Source: Tolypothrix sp. NIES-4075
GTDB taxonomy: Bacteria; Cyanobacteriota; Cyanobacteriia; Cyanobacteriales; Nostocaceae
Reading direction: 5' to 3'
Length of the DNA: 64,000 nt
Assembly: GCF_002218085.1 (NCBI RefSeq)
Contig: NZ_BDUC01000013.1
Location: 6,690-70,689 of the forward strand
Shown here: piece by piece, positions 35,901-44,900 of the stretch
How positions within the stretch are numbered: the stretch's first letter is position 1
Layout: the number at the start of each line of letters is the position of its first letter
Notes under the pieces: generated by a model
The model's input: only the letters and a program-made list of their open reading frames with translations
What the model was told of the DNA's origin: nothing
The model's database searches: none
Program-made: the position numbers and the translations under genes

Positions 35901-38900
35901 CACACTAACAAGATGTGTTCTGTTTCATTCAGCACTAGTAATGTCGCTCTGATTAATGCATCACTGGCTAAGTCGAAAGTTTGAATTGCTTGTTGTTGAA
36001 CTAATTGTTGTGCGGTTATTTCTTGTTGAGTTGCGGATAAATGCGTTAAATCAACAATTGAAAATAATTTCTGTTCCCTGTCTTCTGTCCTCTGTTCCCT
36101 AATAACTTGTGTTGGTTGTCCATCGACGATGATGAAGTTAGTCCGTAATGCTTCGTGACGAGTAATTATTTCTTGTAAGCTTTGCTCTAAGGCTGTAACC
36201 TGAAGATTTCCGTCTAGACGCACAGCTATTGGGATATTGTATAAAGCACTGTTCGGCTTTAATTGGTCTAAAAACCACAAACGTTGTTGAGCAAAAGACA
36301 GTGGTAAGTCTGCATTTTTGGCTCTTGCTAAGATGGGCGATGCCGAAACATCTAAATCTTGTTGCTGTAACTGTTCAATTACTTGTGCTAATTGGACTAA
36401 TGTGGTGTTGGCAAACAACTCACGCAACGGTAGTTCTACTTGGAAAATGCTGCGGATACGTGAAACTACTTGCGTTCCGAGTAGAGAGTGTCCCCCTAAT
36501 TCAAAAAAGTTATCATTAATACCCGCTTGCTCTACTTTGAGAACTTGCGCCCAAATTTGTGCCAACAGTTCTTCAATTGGTGTGCGTGGGGCAATATATT
36601 TTTCTGGGTTGGTGTTGTATGAGTCTGGTATGGGCAAAGCTTTACGATCTACTTTGCCGTTGGGAGTCAGAGGTAAGGATTCCAGCAGCACAAAAGCACT
36701 TGGTATCATGTACTCTGGTAGCTTCTTTTGTAGAAACTGGCGAACCTCACTGAGTAATAAACTCACATCGATCCAGGTCGGTTTTACGCGATCGCTGACT
36801 AACTCGCGATCGGGTTCTTCTAAAAGGTACTGGTTTATCGATGGTCGTCTGGCATAGATATTGTAGAGTACAGTCTCTTCTAGTAGAGCATCCTGCTCAA
36901 TAATTAGATCGTATCCATGTTTTTTTAGCAGGGCTGTAATCTCCTCTAACCTGCCATTGATATTATGAACCTCTACAACTATCTGCTTAATCTTTTGCCA
37001 ATCTTCTTGCTGAATGCCAGACAGGACATCTTGCTCACTTTTCTCCACGTCGATTTTCAACAAATCGACTTTCTCAACACCATGCTCGCGCATCACATCA
37101 GAAATTGTTTTTAACTGGCAAGTGAATTGCTGACTCTGCAATCTTTCTGCTAGTAATTCATCAATTGCCTGACTAGATATTTCTGTCTCATTTTCTACAA
37201 TATTTTGTTGTTTGAGTAAAAAGGATTTAACTACCTCTCGCTCTTGCTCGGCATCAGCAAAGCGTCCGGAAATGACGGAAATTTGAGGATAATATGTAAA
37301 GGTATCACTCTTTGTCTCGCTGGAAAGACCAAGATTAAATAGTTTTACATTTAAGCTATAGTTTTCAGCATTTCGGCGTAGGAGTTCAAAAACCGGCGGA
37401 ATTGGCTCAAATGCGTAAATAGAAACATCTTTACATATTTGACCTACGAAGAGTGTGAACAGACCGATATTAGCACCCACATCAAAAATGCAATCCCCTT
37501 CATTGATAGTGATGCCGTGTTTTAAATAAGTCTGTTCCTCCCAAAGTTCTTTGTAGACAAATTCTGTCTCGTTTTTATTCAGATGGGCAATCATCATGCC
37601 ATTCGGCAATTTATAGAGTGACCCTTCATCAAAGAGGTTTTTATTTTGAAAACGAAGTAGTTGTAAAATTGGAAAAGCATATTTTTGGTCAGGGACAATA
37701 TAAGCTACCAGACGCTTATTGCCAGGATCGTCTTCTCGGTCGATTACAATAGTTTCCCCTACAGCCTGGTGTTGTGTTAGCGTGGACTCAATTTCTCCCA
37801 ACTCAATGCGGAAACCCCGCAGCTTAACTTGATGGTCGATACGTCCCAGGTACTCAATATTACCGTCACTTAAGTAGCGTGCAAGATCGCCAGTTTTATA
37901 AAGCCGGGAATGAAGGCGATCGCTAAATGGGTTAGGAATAAATTTCTCGTTGGTTAAGTCGGAGCGGTTGAGGTAGCCTAGTGCCAATCCCACACCACCA
38001 ATGTGCAATTCTCCTGGTACACCTACGGGAACAGGTTGTAAGTGCGAGTCTAAAATATAGATTTGCGTGTTGGGTATAGGTCGCCCAATGGGCACCGTTC
38101 TCAGATTACTATCTGGAAAGCATTGCCAGTAAGTTACATCAATTGCCGCTTCTGTTGGCCCGTAGAGATTGTGTAATTCGCACTTCAAACGAGCGAAAAA
38201 GCTTTCCTGGAGTTCTTTTGGCAGAGCTTCCCCACTACAGATAACTCGTTTCAAGCTACTGCAATTTTTTACACTTTCTTCTTCTACGAAAGCCCGAAGC
38301 ATAGAAGGTACAAAATGCAGTGTAGTCACTTGCTGTTCCTGGATTAGGTTGACCAAGTAAGCACTATCTTTATGTCCACCTGGTTTAGCCAAAACTAAAC
38401 GCGTTCCAGTTATTAATGGCCAAAAGAATTCCCAAACTGAAACGTCGAAGCTAAAAGGAGTTTTCTGTAAAATGCAATCTACTGTTGTTAATTGATAAGC
38501 TTGTTGCATCCATAACAGACGATTGCAAATCCCCAAGTGGGTGTTCATTGCTCCTTTCGGCTTTCCAGTCGAACCGGAAGTGTAAATTACATAAGCCAAG
38601 TTAGTCCCTTGGACAGTAATAGCTGGATTATTCTGACTTGATACAGAAATAGATTGCCAGTCAGTATCTAAGCATATAACTTGCCCTTGATGTCCAGGCA
38701 ACTTTTCCAGGAGTTGTTGTTGTGTCAACAGCACGGGAACTTGAGCATCTTCAAGCATAAAGCTCAAGCGGTCTTGGGGATAATCTGGATCGAGTGGCAC
38801 GTATGCCCCACCCGCCTTGAGAATACCCAGTAGTCCCACAATCATTTCCAATGAGCGTTCTGCACAAATACCCACCAGCACATCGGCTTTCACACCCAGT

Positions 38901-40639
38901 GATTTCAAGTAATGCGCCAACTGGTTAGCACGACAATTCAATTGTTGGTAAGTCAGTTGTTGATTTTCAAACACCACTGCTACTGCATTGGGATTAAGGT
39001 GAACCTGCTGCTCAAACAACTGATGGATACACTTATCTAGTGGATAATCTATTTGAGTATCGTTCCATTCAACCAATAATTGATGCTGCTCAACTTTTGT
39101 CAGCAAAGGTAATTGTAAAATCTTTTCCTCTGGGTTAGTGACAATACCTGCAAGCAATGTTTGAAAATGCCCAGCCATGCGCTCAATTGTGCTGGCATCA
39201 AATAAGTCAGTGTTATATTCCCATACACTCACCAGCCCAGCAGCAGTATTTTCTATTAATAAAGTTAAATCGAATTTAGTAGTTGTAGTTTCTATGGGCA
39301 ATGAAGTGACAGTTAACCCACTTAACTCTACTGGAGATGTGGAAGTATCCTGAAGAATAAATGTTACTTGAAATAGAGGTGTATGGCTGAGGTCTCTTTG
39401 TGGCTGTAATGCTTCAACCAACATTTCAAATGGCAAATCTTGATGAGTGTATGCCTCCATTGTTATTTCACGAATGCGACCTATTAATTCGTGAAAACTG
39501 GGGTTGCCTGCCAAGTTAGTACGTAAAACTAAAGTGTTAGCAAAAAAGCCGATGAGTGATTCAAGTTCCTGGCGATCGCGGTTAGCGAATGGCGAACCGA
39601 TACAAATATCATCTTGACTGCTGTAACGATGCAGTAAAACCGTATAAGCTGCCAGCAGGGTCATAAATAAAGTAACACCTGACTTTTGGCTGAGGGTTAC
39701 TAGTTGAGAAGTTAAATCTTTTTCGAGTTGAAATCTGCTGGTGCTACCAGAAAAAGTCTGGACTGCTGGCCGCGGATAATCTGTTGGTAACTTTAATAAG
39801 GGCGGTGCATCAGCTAATTGTTGTTTCCAGTATTCAAGTTGCTTTTGTTGAACTTCTTGAGTAAAACACTGACGTTGCCAAGTAGCAAAATCAGCGTATT
39901 GTATCGCTAACTCTGGTAAGGGATTTGGTTGTTTTTTAATAAAAGCATCATAAATAAATCCTAACTCTTTGAAAAATACCTCCATTGACCAGGCATCAGT
40001 AATAATGTGGTGCATAGTCAATACTAATAAGTGAGATTCTGCTTCTTGACGAAGTAGAATAACTCGCAATAAAGGAGCGACACTTAAATCAAAAGGTTGG
40101 TGAATTTCTTTAGTAACTATTTGTTGAATTTCATCTGCTTCTAATCCTGCTATATCTAATACTGGGACACTGATACTTAAAGTAGGAATAATCTTCTGTA
40201 CCGCCAATCCATCTACTGTTGGGAAAATAGTCCGTAAAGCTTCGTGACGACGGATAATTTCATTAAAACTCTGCTCTAATACAGCTACATTGAGCGCACC
40301 AGTAATCCGAAGTTGTACATTGCCATTATAAGCAGGGTTTTGTTTATCTAATTGATGGATAAACCACAACCTTTGTTGACTAAAAGATAAATGTAAATCT
40401 CCATCTCGGTCAATAGGTAAAATAGGCTCAAAAGCTAATTTATTCTCAGTTCTTGCATCTTGAAGACAACTAAGTATTTCTTTTTTTCGCTCTATCAACT
40501 CATGCTTGATAGCTGGGGACATTGCTCCCTTCGGAGCGCGATAGCGAAGCTGGTCATTTTCAATCCAAACTTTGATATCTAAACTGTTTAGTAAAGATAA
40601 AAATTCAAATATTGTAATTTTATTAATATTGTTACTCAT
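32990..40639 (-). CDS. Two-module NRPS with methyltransferase-interrupted A domain
   Basis: 2549 residues from ATG 40639. Order with approximate residues: TubC docking 1-60; C1 85-530 (HHIITDAWS about 210); A1 540-985, interrupted at 990-1280 by an FkbM-type methyltransferase (FDVGANIGLFTLF about 1052, AFEPIPPVFELL, DLLKIDVEKSE), then the A-domain end (NGKVDRKALP about 1328); T1 (about 1380); C2 (HHVVSDGWS about 1586); A2 (YTSGSTGKPKG about 2076); T2 (about 2465); basic tail. A1 pocket residues read DVWSISLIDK, near the serine type. A2 reads DAASIGAVCK, which I cannot assign. The methyltransferase lies between A8 and A9, as backbone N-methyltransferases do, yet FkbM enzymes are usually O-methyltransferases. 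Short repeat insertions lie at about 33750 and 34525. Confidence 0.92.
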   Translation of the reverse strand: MSNNINKITIFEFLSLLNSLDIKVWIENDQLRYRAPKGAMSPAIKHELIERKKEILSCLQDARTENKLAFEPILPIDRDGDLHLSFSQQRLWFIHQLDKQNPAYNGNVQLRITGALNVAVLEQSFNEIIRRHEALRTIFPTVDGLAVQKIIPTLSISVPVLDIAGLEADEIQQIVTKEIHQPFDLSVAPLLRVILLRQEAESHLLVLTMHHIITDAWSMEVFFKELGFIYDAFIKKQPNPLPELAIQYADFATWQRQCFTQEVQQKQLEYWKQQLADAPPLLKLPTDYPRPAVQTFSGSTSRFQLEKDLTSQLVTLSQKSGVTLFMTLLAAYTVLLHRYSSQDDICIGSPFANRDRQELESLIGFFANTLVLRTNLAGNPSFHELIGRIREITMEAYTHQDLPFEMLVEALQPQRDLSHTPLFQVTFILQDTSTSPVELSGLTVTSLPIETTTTKFDLTLLIENTAAGLVSVWEYNTDLFDASTIERMAGHFQTLLAGIVTNPEEKILQLPLLTKVEQHQLLVEWNDTQIDYPLDKCIHQLFEQQVHLNPNAVAVVFENQQLTYQQLNCRANQLAHYLKSLGVKADVLVGICAERSLEMIVGLLGILKAGGAYVPLDPDYPQDRLSFMLEDAQVPVLLTQQQLLEKLPGHQGQVICLDTDWQSISVSSQNNPAITVQGTNLAYVIYTSGSTGKPKGAMNTHLGICNRLLWMQQAYQLTTVDCILQKTPFSFDVSVWEFFWPLITGTRLVLAKPGGHKDSAYLVNLIQEQQVTTLHFVPSMLRAFVEEESVKNCSSLKRVICSGEALPKELQESFFARLKCELHNLYGPTEAAIDVTYWQCFPDSNLRTVPIGRPIPNTQIYILDSHLQPVPVGVPGELHIGGVGLALGYLNRSDLTNEKFIPNPFSDRLHSRLYKTGDLARYLSDGNIEYLGRIDHQVKLRGFRIELGEIESTLTQHQAVGETIVIDREDDPGNKRLVAYIVPDQKYAFPILQLLRFQNKNLFDEGSLYKLPNGMMIAHLNKNETEFVYKELWEEQTYLKHGITINEGDCIFDVGANIGLFTLFVGQICKDVSIYAFEPIPPVFELLRRNAENYSLNVKLFNLGLSSETKSDTFTYYPQISVISGRFADAEQEREVVKSFLLKQQNIVENETEISSQAIDELLAERLQSQQFTCQLKTISDVMREHGVEKVDLLKIDVEKSEQDVLSGIQQEDWQKIKQIVVEVHNINGRLEEITALLKKHGYDLIIEQDALLEETVLYNIYARRPSINQYLLEEPDRELVSDRVKPTWIDVSLLLSEVRQFLQKKLPEYMIPSAFVLLESLPLTPNGKVDRKALPIPDSYNTNPEKYIAPRTPIEELLAQIWAQVLKVEQAGINDNFFELGGHSLLGTQVVSRIRSIFQVELPLRELFANTTLVQLAQVIEQLQQQDLDVSASPILARAKNADLPLSFAQQRLWFLDQLKPNSALYNIPIAVRLDGNLQVTALEQSLQEIITRHEALRTNFIIVDGQPTQVIREQRTEDREQKLFSIVDLTHLSATQQEITAQQLVQQQAIQTFDLASDALIRATLLVLNETEHILLVCMHHVVSDGWSMGVFVQELAALYNAYSLNQVSPLAPLPIQYADFAIWQRNWLQGDVLQSQLSYWEQQLKDAPALLALPTDRPRPAVQTFVGAHHEFALSQELSQKLVKLSQEQGCTMFMTLLAAFDTLIYRYTGQSDILVGTPIANRDRSEIEGLIGFFVNTLVMRSNLAGNPSFSELLDRVREMAMRAYTHQHLPFEMLVEALQPERDLGHTPLFQVIFMLQNATRQELELAGLTVSSLPVESKTAKVDLGLSMENTTQGLVGVWEYNTDLFDASTIERMTGHFVTLLEGIVANPQQQISQLPLLTQIEQQQLLVEWNNTQADYPQDKCIHQLFEEQVQRTPDAVAVVFENQQLTYQQLNYRANGLAHYLRSLGVKPDVLVGICVERSLEMVVGLLGILKAGGAYLPLDPEYPTERLRFMLEDAQVSVLLTQQRLIDRLPENQANLHFGLPRLRSAQVAQCKVCLDEVWEQIAQNNQDNPTSGVRAFNLANLIYTSGSTGKPKGVMVEHKGLCNLAQAMIQTFGVNSDSRVLQFASFSFDASIAEILKALGSGATLYLATKDSLLPGKPLIEQLRKHSITHITLPPSALAVMPLEELPALQTIIVGGEACSAELIKQWSAGRNLFNAYGPTEASVCATIAKCTDADEKVTIGKAIANTQIYILDEYLQPVPVGVPGELHIGGVGLARGYLNRPELTQEKFINNPFYNSKYSFGEASYKIQNSKLYKTGDLVRYLPDGNIEYLGRIDHQVKIRGFRIELGEIEAALSQHDRVQICCVVARVENSGEKGLVAYVGTQKDATLTTSELRQFLADKLPGYMLPSAFVILESLPLTPNGKVDRRALPNPDLHQKISDYVMPNTEIENIIAGIWQQALAIEKVGIYNNFFELGGHSLLLVRINQQLQEKIGMQLSIVDMFSYPTIHSFSQYLITKINQEETTKQNQNRTQAYSELKSLKNQRLQSRQQYRSQRKR
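33745..33785. repeat. In-frame dispersed repeat in A domain 2
   Basis: Sequence with the small palindrome CTTCTCCGAAGGAG adds about ten residues (KYSFGEASYKIQN) between the conserved NPF and SKLYKTGD segments. Other A domains in the window have a short loop here. Confidence 0.55.
34522..34566. repeat. In-frame dispersed repeat in A domain 2 N-terminal part
   Basis: A GC-rich segment (GTGCCGAGCGAAGCCGAGG, then TAAGCCGAAGTG) adds about 14 residues (FGLPRLRSAQVAQ) where other A domains read a short QLVCLDTDW. The frame is preserved. Confidence 0.6.
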
Positions 40640-40679
40640 ATATGATAGTAAAATTATAATACTTACAAAGTGGTATTTA

Positions 40680-41981
40680 TTAATGTGCTGCTGTTACAAT
40701 AGAATTGCTTATCTGAGAATCAACAGCATATTGAGAAAAAACTTTTTCATAGAAAGGCGTTTGTTTAAATAGTTGTTTATAATGATAAGAATGATATTTA
40801 AATGGAATTTCTTCTCCTGTTTTTTTAATTACCGTGCCTTCTATTTGATAGTCTGGGTTTAGATTGTTATCACAAAGCCAACTACTACAAATGATTTCAA
40901 TTTTATCTCCTTCGTATACTTGAATCCCTGGAGAGAAGACTGGAAGATATACAGGTAGCCAGCAATATTCATGTTCTAGTACATCGATAACTTCACCCTC
41001 TATAGTGTGTAGATTTAGCCAGACTACAAAACCATCTAATCTCGAATCTTTTAAAATGGTGAGATTGCCTTTATGACTATATTCTGGTTCGACGATACCT
41101 GCAAAATTTAGGTCTTCAAAAATTGAGCTAGTGGAGATAATACTGGATTTAGAAAAATGTCTCAGACATAGCCTTAAGTCAAAGGGGTATCCAACTTGCT
41201 CAAATATTTTACGGGTATAATAAGCTGGAATTTCTGTAAAATGTGGATTTTGTAAAAACTCATTAGGTAAGGAAACACCGGCAATTTTATTAACGCTTCT
41301 TGACGGAATCATTACTCCATCTTCTTTTAAAAGTCTTCTGGCGTTATTTAAAATTACTGCCGCGCCTTCAACTCCTCCAATAGATCCAACTATTTCTGAA
41401 ACACAAACATCTGCTAACTCAGGTAAATTAACTTTGGTTGCATCTCCTAAAATTAGGGTTATCTTGTCTGATAAACCAAGTTTTTCTATACAAGCTTTTG
41501 CTGAGTTGTAAAACTTTTCGCTCATTTCAATTGCATAGACTTTACGTGCATTGGCTTCTGCACAAAATCTAGCTAAAATAGCGTCTTTACCTGTTCCTAT
41601 ATCGACGACTACTTTATCTTTGACCAACCGATTAATAGCCACTTTGTAGCTGTCATTTCTTCGCTGGTCGTTAGTAAGAACGTAGTACAAAAAATCGTCA
41701 TAAACAAAAAATTCTGCTAATGATGGCCATAGCTCAATTTGACTAGGCTTTTCGCACTCTACATTTTTTTGAGGAACGACATCATTGCCTAAAGTTTTGT
41801 CGCCGATCGCATCTTTTGCTTGTTTTATAAATGTAATTATTTCTATTTTCCGTTCCATCAATTCCTGTTTCAGATTTGATGTCATTACTCCTTTGGGAGC
41901 GCGATAACGTAGTTGCTCATCTTCAATCCAGATTTTGATGCCTGAACTTTTGAGTGAAGCTAAAAATTCAACTGTTGTCAT
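40680..41981 (-). CDS. Stand-alone PRMT-like methyltransferase with TubC docking domain
   Basis: 433 residues, ATG 41981, 1 nt after the preceding NRPS stop. Residues 1-57 are a TubC-type docking domain (KSSGIKIWIEDEQLRYRAPK), very like those opening the two large NRPSs. Residues about 95-430 are a SAM methyltransferase of protein-arginine-methyltransferase type: VYDDFLYYVLTNDQRRNDSY, motif I VVVDIGTGKDAILARF, KVYAIEMSE, a SEIVGSIGGVEGA loop matching the double-Glu region, and MIPSRS before a beta-barrel-like C-terminus. Such enzymes in natural-product clusters methylate O, N or C of the intermediate. Docking through TubC suggests in-trans action on the carrier-bound chain after the first NRPS. 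The substrate position is unknown. Confidence 0.85.
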   Translation of the reverse strand: MTTVEFLASLKSSGIKIWIEDEQLRYRAPKGVMTSNLKQELMERKIEIITFIKQAKDAIGDKTLGNDVVPQKNVECEKPSQIELWPSLAEFFVYDDFLYYVLTNDQRRNDSYKVAINRLVKDKVVVDIGTGKDAILARFCAEANARKVYAIEMSEKFYNSAKACIEKLGLSDKITLILGDATKVNLPELADVCVSEIVGSIGGVEGAAVILNNARRLLKEDGVMIPSRSVNKIAGVSLPNEFLQNPHFTEIPAYYTRKIFEQVGYPFDLRLCLRHFSKSSIISTSSIFEDLNFAGIVEPEYSHKGNLTILKDSRLDGFVVWLNLHTIEGEVIDVLEHEYCWLPVYLPVFSPGIQVYEGDKIEIICSSWLCDNNLNPDYQIEGTVIKKTGEEIPFKYHSYHYKQLFKQTPFYEKVFSQYAVDSQISNSIVTAAH

Positions 41982-41982
41982 T

Positions 41983-44900
41983 TTATAAACTCCCCTCTTC
42001 GTATTCTTCTTCTGTTACAGTCATCAAAATCTCTTCATTTTCTCTGGCTATTCGCAGTACCTCAATGTTGTGAGCTAACTCAGCTACAGTAGGAGATACA
42101 AATAAACGGTGCAAAGATAAATCGATATAAAAAGCAACGCGCAACCGAGAAATTACTTGCGCTCCCAAGAGGGAATTTCCTCCCAATTCAAAGAAGTTAT
42201 CGTGAATCCCTACTTGATCTACTTTCAGCATCTCAGCCCAAATTTTGACTAATATTTCTTCTTCTGGGGTACGTGGGGCTACAAAACTTACCTCTATTCC
42301 CTCACGGGACTCTGGAACAGGTAAGGCACGTTTATCTACCTTACCGTTAGATGTCAGGGGTAAGGATTCCAGCAGCACAAAAGCACTGGGAATCATGTAA
42401 CTTGGCAATTGGTCGGTAAGGAAACGACGTATTTCTGCGACGGTGAAAGATTGTTTTGTTTTCAATACCACGTAAGCAACAAGACGTTTACTTCGACTCC
42501 GCTCAGTACAAGTATCCCCCGGTTCATCCTCTCGAACTAGCACCACAGTTTCCCAAACATCTGGGTGAGAAGCTAATAATGCCTCAATTTCGCCTAACTC
42601 AATGCGGAAACCGCGTATTTTGACTTGATTGTCAATTCGTCCTAAATACTCTAAATCCCCATTGGGCAAATATCGCGCCAAATCCCCGGTTTTGTATAAT
42701 TTTGACTGCCCAAATGGGTTAGAAATAAAGCGTTCTGCTGTCAGCCCCGGACGATGGAGATAACCGCGTGTTACACCTGCACCACCAACATACATCTCAC
42801 CCGGAACACCAATTGGTACTGGTTGCTTATACTCATCCAGCACATACACCTGTAAGTCAGGAATTGGACGACCAATCACACTAGCGTTGTGATTCAAATC
42901 AGCTTTACTCAGTGGACGATAAGTGACGTGTACGGTGGTTTCTGTAATCCCGTACATATTCACTAATTGCGGTGTTGTGTCGCCATGTCGCTCAAACCAA
43001 GGTTGCAAGCTCTTGATTTCTAATGCTTCTCCACCGAAAATGACTAGGCGCAAGTTTAATTCCCCAGCAGTTACACCTGACTGTTCTGCTTGAATTAATT
43101 GGCGGAATGCTGATGGTGTTTGGTTGAGAACTGTGACCTGTTGTTGAACTAATAACTTGTAAAATAATTCTGGCGATCGCGTCACTAAATAAGGTACTAT
43201 TACCAGTCGTCCACCATACAATAATGCACCCCAAATTTCCCATACGGAAAAGTCAAATGCGTAAGAGTGAAACAGTGTCCACACATCATCGCAATTGAAT
43301 TTATACCAAGCATCTGTGGCTGCAAACAGACGGACTACATTTGAATGGTTGACTAATGTGCCTTTGGGTTGACCTGTGGAACCAGAAGTGTAGATGACGT
43401 AGGCTAAATTATCAGTTGTAGAGTTAGTAACAGGATTATCTTTATTTTCTTGGGATATATCTTGCCAGTCTTTATCTAAGCAGACTACACGGGCGCTATG
43501 TTCTGGCAGACTAGTGAGCAATTTCTCTTGAGTCAACAGGACTGCAACCTGGGAATCATTGAGCATATATGCCAAACGGTCTTTCGGGTAGTCTGGATCA
43601 AGTGGTACATAAGCCCCGCCAGCTTTGAGTATGCCCAATAGTCCTACAATCATTTCTACTGAGCGTTCCACACACAAACCCACCAGCACATCTGCGCCTA
43701 CACCCAATGACTTCAGGTAGTGCGCCAAAGAGTTAGCACGAGTATTCAACTGTTGGTAAGTCAGTTGTTGATTGTCAAAGACGACGGCTACTGCATCGGG
43801 TGTGCGCTCAACTTGCTCCTCAAATAACTGATGGATGCACTTATCATTAGGATATTTGGTTTGAGTATTGTTCCATTCAACTAATAACTGTTGTTGCTCT
43901 GGTTGTGTCAGCAGAGGTAATTGCGAAATTCGCTCCTCTGGGTTAGCAACAATTCCTTCTAGCAAAGTGACAAAATGCCCTATCATTCGGGTAATTGTCG
44001 CTTCCTCAAATAAGTCAGAGTTGTATTCTAAACTCCCACTCAGCCCTTGCTCAGTTTCCGTTATCAACAAAGTTAAATCAAACTTAGCTGTCTGTGTTTC
44101 TACCTCTAAGGGAGTTAGAGATAAACCAGGTAATTCCAATTTTCCCGGCGGCGTATTTAGCAACACGAACATTACCTGGAACAATGGAGAGTAGTTAAGG
44201 TTTCTTTCTGGTTGTAAAGCGTCTACTATTTGGTCAAATGGCACATCTTGGTGAGAGTATGCTTCCGTTGCTACTTGGCGTACTCTTTGCAGTAACTCCC
44301 AAAAGCTAGGATTGCCTGAAACGTCAGTACGTAACACCAAAATATTGACAAAAAAGCCGATCAGAGATTCTAGTTCGCTACGGTTGCGGTTAGCTATGGG
44401 GGAACCGACAAGAATATCTTGTTGATTGCTGTAGCGCGATAGTAAGATGACAAAGCCAGTTAGCAAAGTCATGAATAAGGTTGCGCCTGACTGTTCACTC
44501 AGGCTTTTAAGTTGTTGAGTCAGATGCTCATCTAACCCAAAACGCTTGATACCACCACGATTTGTTTGTACAGGTGGGCGAACTCGGTCGGTTGGAAGTT
44601 CCAGCAGGGGAGGCGCGTCTGCTAATTGTTGCTTCCAGTAGTTCAGTTGAGAGTCCATGACTTGACCTTGCAACCACTGTCTTTGCCAAACAGCAAAGTC
44701 TGCGTACTGGATGGGCAGTTGGGGCAATGGAGAGGGCTTATCAGTAGAAAAAGCTGTGTACAAGGTTGTCAATTCGCGCCACAAAATACCTTCAGACCAA
44801 CCATCAAAAGCGATATGGTGGACACTCAGGAGTAGCACATATTCCCGATCGCCCAGCTGCACTAAGGAAGACCGTAACAGCGATCCTTGCTCTAAATCAA

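Noticed and set aside
36318..36857. 179-codon plus-strand frame inside the NRPS
   Set aside because: It is antisense to strongly conserved A, T and C domains; long open shadows are expected in such genes.
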